A DNA stretch of 64,000 bases from Alphaproteobacteria bacterium (GTDB lineage: Bacteria > Pseudomonadota > Alphaproteobacteria > UBA8366 > Aestuariispiraceae): contig SPJV01000102.1 of the NCBI GenBank assembly GCA_006844765.1, positions 1 through 64,000 of the forward strand. The letters are read 5' to 3'. The notes under the pieces are model-generated. The model saw nothing but the letters and a program-made list of their open reading frames with translations. It searched no databases and was not told the DNA's origin. A program made the position numbers and the translations under genes. Shown in pieces: positions 61,832 to 64,000 of this stretch. Each line of letters starts with the position of its first letter. Positions within the stretch are counted from its first letter, which is position 1.

Positions 61832-62527
61832 TCAGTTGGGTATCACAGGGACACCGGCGAACCAAGCATGTCCGTAGACCAACCCCGCATAGACCGCCAA
61901 GCCACCCGCCAAGCGCCACAAGCCGATCCCGCTCCAGTCAATTTTCACACGTCCCTGGATCGCGGCAAGAAAGGGAATGACACTGGTCGACAAGGCAATC
62001 GGTCCCCATGCGGCGCCCATGATTTGGGCCCGGCGATAGTCGATATGAAGCATGCCGCCGATACTCAGAACAACAATGCCTCCCATCAAGATAATCGAGG
62101 CAAGATCACCATTCGCAACCAAATGAGACGCGCCCCACAGAGTGGTGCCGACCAACATCGGATGGCGGGTGACTGTTGAGATTCCCTGCACAGGGGCTGG
62201 ATCGTCGGCAGCTTTGTCGCCGCCAACAGCCGTCGGCAAACGTGACGTAACGGAGCAGAAAAGCAGCAAAACCGCGAAGGGCATGGCGATATGCGGTACC
62301 ATCATATGCGATGGCGCTATAGACCAAATTTCCTCGTAAGGAGCCGCGCCATAAGCAACAATCGCCCATGCGAGAGATGCCCCGGCAACAAGGCTATAAA
62401 GGCCCATGAAACCGCCCGACCCCAGCTTATCCGCTAGCACGCTGCGAACAACCGGGCTCGATAACAAGAAATGCGCACCGACAAAGATTGCCATCGCCAG
62501 CGCCAGGTTCCCAATTTCTCCACTCAT
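61832..62527 (-). CDS. nnrU: NnrU-family membrane protein
   Basis: 231 residues with six or so hydrophobic helices. ALAMAIFVGAHFLLSSPVVRS is the NnrU N-terminus and TRHPMLVGTTLWGASHLVANGD the conserved NnrU/isoprenylcysteine-methyltransferase-like segment. The family is linked to denitrification in some species and to carotenoid isomerisation in others (Z-ISO), so the role here is open. GGAGGCGGG precedes the ATG. Confidence 0.9.
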   Translation of the reverse strand: MSGEIGNLALAMAIFVGAHFLLSSPVVRSVLADKLGSGGFMGLYSLVAGASLAWAIVAYGAAPYEEIWSIAPSHMMVPHIAMPFAVLLLFCSVTSRLPTAVGGDKAADDPAPVQGISTVTRHPMLVGTTLWGASHLVANGDLASIILMGGIVVLSIGGMLHIDYRRAQIMGAAWGPIALSTSVIPFLAAIQGRVKIDWSGIGLWRLAGGLAVYAGLVYGHAWFAGVPVIPN

Positions 62528-62618
62528 CCCGCCTCCAGTGCCGCGCCAATTGTCGCGGTCGTCATTTATCCTTTGTGCTTATATGGACAGCCCAGGCTAG
62601 AAAATCCATAGTGGAAGC

Positions 62619-62942
62619 ATGACATTGAAAACTCTCCTCCGTCGGACCTTTATCGGCCGGCCCGTTCCTGTCACGGAAGATATCCAAGATCGCATTCTCC
62701 GGGTCCTCCAAGACCGTGGCGTTGCAGCGATGTCCGACATCGCAGATCTGATCATGAGCGATCTTCCAGACGATGTGCGAGATCGGGAATTGACACAAGC
62801 AGCCCAAATCCTGGTAAATCGTCGTCAAATCGAAGCACGGGCCATAGATGGACTGGAAGCCGGACGGACAATTGATCCGGTTCACGCCACAGGCCCGCTG
62901 CGATTGACGATTTTACCCAGCGCGGAAAGCCGGACCCAATGA
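62619..62942 (+). CDS. Small hypothetical protein
   Basis: 107 residues, not recognised. VTEDIQDRILRVLQDRGVAA, MSDIADLIMSDLPDDVRD and ELTQAAQILVNRRQIEARA look like a compact helical domain with a winged-helix-like pattern. The stop overlaps the next start (ATGA), so the two small proteins are probably made together. It could be related to the DUF3253 domain that follows; this is a guess. Confidence 0.65.
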   Translation: MTLKTLLRRTFIGRPVPVTEDIQDRILRVLQDRGVAAMSDIADLIMSDLPDDVRDRELTQAAQILVNRRQIEARAIDGLEAGRTIDPVHATGPLRLTILPSAESRTQ

Positions 62943-63271
62943 GCGACGATAATAGCACCGACAATAAAGAAGCTGCTGCAGACTCCCTTGACCCAATTGC
63001 CCAAGCCATTCTCTCTTCCTTGCGAGAGGCAGCAGCCGGGAATGGACGCCCGGTCAACCCGGATGCCGTAGCGCGCGACTTGGATCGGGCAAGCCGCAAG
63101 CCGAGCGACACGAGCCCGCCGCGCCCGGATCGTTACCGACGTGCGGTTAAACAACAAGCAATCCATCTGGCCCGAACAGGCCGCATCGAGATCCTGAGAA
63201 GCGGCAAGCCCGTCGACCCCAATGACTTCAAGGGCGTCTGGCGAATGCGTCTTCCAGTCGACGCGGGCTGA
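62939..63271 (+). CDS. DUF3253-like small protein
   Basis: 110 residues. DPIAQAILSSLREAAAGNGRPVNP, then RYRRAVKQQAIHLARTGRIEILRSG and DFKGVWRMRL match the DUF3253 layout, a winged-helix-like domain ending in a VDP..FKG strand. Function is unknown. It is coupled to the gene before it and followed after ten bases by a DMT transporter gene. Confidence 0.75.
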   Translation: MSDDNSTDNKEAAADSLDPIAQAILSSLREAAAGNGRPVNPDAVARDLDRASRKPSDTSPPRPDRYRRAVKQQAIHLARTGRIEILRSGKPVDPNDFKGVWRMRLPVDAG

Positions 63272-63281
63272 GTTCAGCCTG

Positions 63282-64000
63282 ATGCCGTTCGATTTCCGAG
63301 TATTGGCGCTGGGCGTCGTCTTCTGCACGTTGTGGAGTTCGGCCTTCACGGTTGGAAAGTTCGCGATCCAGTCCGCTCCCCCCATTTGGTTCCTTTGCAT
63401 CCGGTTCGGCCTCGCCTTCTTCCTGATCTGGGCAATCCTCGGATTTATGAAGCGCGGACTACCCAAGAACTCGGCTGACCGCTGGACCGGAATTTGGTTG
63501 GGCGCCCTGAACAATGCTGCCTATCTCGGGCTTTGTTTCACGGCCTTCAAGACGACATCGGCCAGCATGGTCGGCATGATCGCCAGTCTGATGCCGCTGG
63601 CAACAGTCGCCCTGGCCTGGCCGGTCCTGGGAGAAAAACCAACCCTTCGCAAGATTGCCGGCCTGGCGCTGGGCACAGCGGGCGCCTGGTATATCTTGAG
63701 CGGACGGCTGGAGCCGGGCGCCACAATCGATGACCCCTTCGGCTTCGCATTGGCTGGCATCGGAACCGTCTGCCTTGCCATCGGTACTGTATTATACAGA
63801 AAACGCGGCACCCACGCGGACGCGCTCGGCATGAACGCGATCCAATCCGGTGCTGCCTCGGCAATTCTTTTGCCGGTCGCGTTTCTGTTGGAAGACCCGG
63901 GCTTGATCATCTTTGACTTCAATCTTCTCTGGACGCTCGCCTACACAGCCGTGGTGATGACCATGGGCGCGTTTTTCCTTTGGTTTCTGTTGATCCGCGC
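63282..64000 (+). CDS. EamA/DMT-family transporter (3' end outside window)
   Basis: About 239 residues are visible from the ATG at 63282, still open at the window edge. ALGVVFCTLWSSAFTVGKFA, WFLCIRFGLAFFLIWAI and SLMPLATVALAWPVLGEKPT are typical of the first EamA half; the second half begins near FGFALAGIGTVCLAIGTVLYR. Likely an inner-membrane metabolite exporter. No good ribosome site is seen. Confidence 0.88.
   Translation, partial: MPFDFRVLALGVVFCTLWSSAFTVGKFAIQSAPPIWFLCIRFGLAFFLIWAILGFMKRGLPKNSADRWTGIWLGALNNAAYLGLCFTAFKTTSASMVGMIASLMPLATVALAWPVLGEKPTLRKIAGLALGTAGAWYILSGRLEPGATIDDPFGFALAGIGTVCLAIGTVLYRKRGTHADALGMNAIQSGAASAILLPVAFLLEDPGLIIFDFNLLWTLAYTAVVMTMGAFFLWFLLIR

Overview
The window looks like a piece of chromosome from a free-living alphaproteobacterium with fairly high GC. 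The best lineage marker is a GcrA-type cell-cycle regulator at 38062, preceded by two perfect DnaA boxes and a cluster of GANTC (CcrM) sites. A perfect CtrA-type box, a ribbon-helix-helix protein, a DUF3035-type outer-membrane-assembly lipoprotein beside lspA, NnrU and DUF3253 proteins all fit. The placement is an inference from gene content; no rRNA or tRNA gene is present to fix the taxon.

Layout. 1-11270 is a catabolic block: flavin monooxygenase (partial), amidase, acyl-CoA ligase, a tight reverse-strand set of thioesterase, two acyl-CoA dehydrogenases and an SDR, then a hydantoinase/oxoprolinase HyuA-HyuB pair. 11448-16299 holds a CheW-like protein, two alpha/beta hydrolases, a ribbon-helix-helix protein, an ACT protein, a 4HBT thioesterase and MetY. 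16544-19540 has two secreted or unusual proteins, the second with NPAD repeats and peptidoglycan-binding-like segments. 19700-26509 is a housekeeping envelope block: ileS, lspA, a DUF3035 lipoprotein and two M16 peptidases. 26555-28641 has a binding protein, a VOC protein and a creatininase-like hydrolase.

28642-31653 is an accessory island: an AT-rich leader, a repetitive modular protein with a basic C-terminal tip, an immunity-like small protein, a truncated second copy of it, a small membrane protein, and a decayed second copy of the modular protein's N-terminal region. This resembles a polymorphic toxin/immunity locus. 31654-37365 carries MOSC, a Lon-like protease, gmhA, an M24 protein and a CheY-like regulator. 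37366-38400 is the gcrA control region and gcrA. 38467-47869 has transporters, an oxygenase-like protein, a VOC-Rieske-epimerase operon, a second response regulator, a D-cysteine-desulfhydrase-family enzyme and a GntR regulator.

48024-53749 is a LysR gene followed by an operon in the order Fe-S subunit, two membrane anchors, flavoprotein and a two-subunit class I fumarase. Its flavoprotein appears to lack the usual FAD-linking histidine, which suggests a succinate-like substrate rather than the housekeeping TCA enzyme. 54617-60544 is the most unusual part: a type I secretion ABC transporter and HlyD adaptor translationally coupled to a fusion of a SAM methyltransferase and a QueC-like PP-loop enzyme, beside a subtilase gene that has lost most of its middle. 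61033-64000 ends with an SDR, NnrU, two small proteins and a partial DMT transporter.
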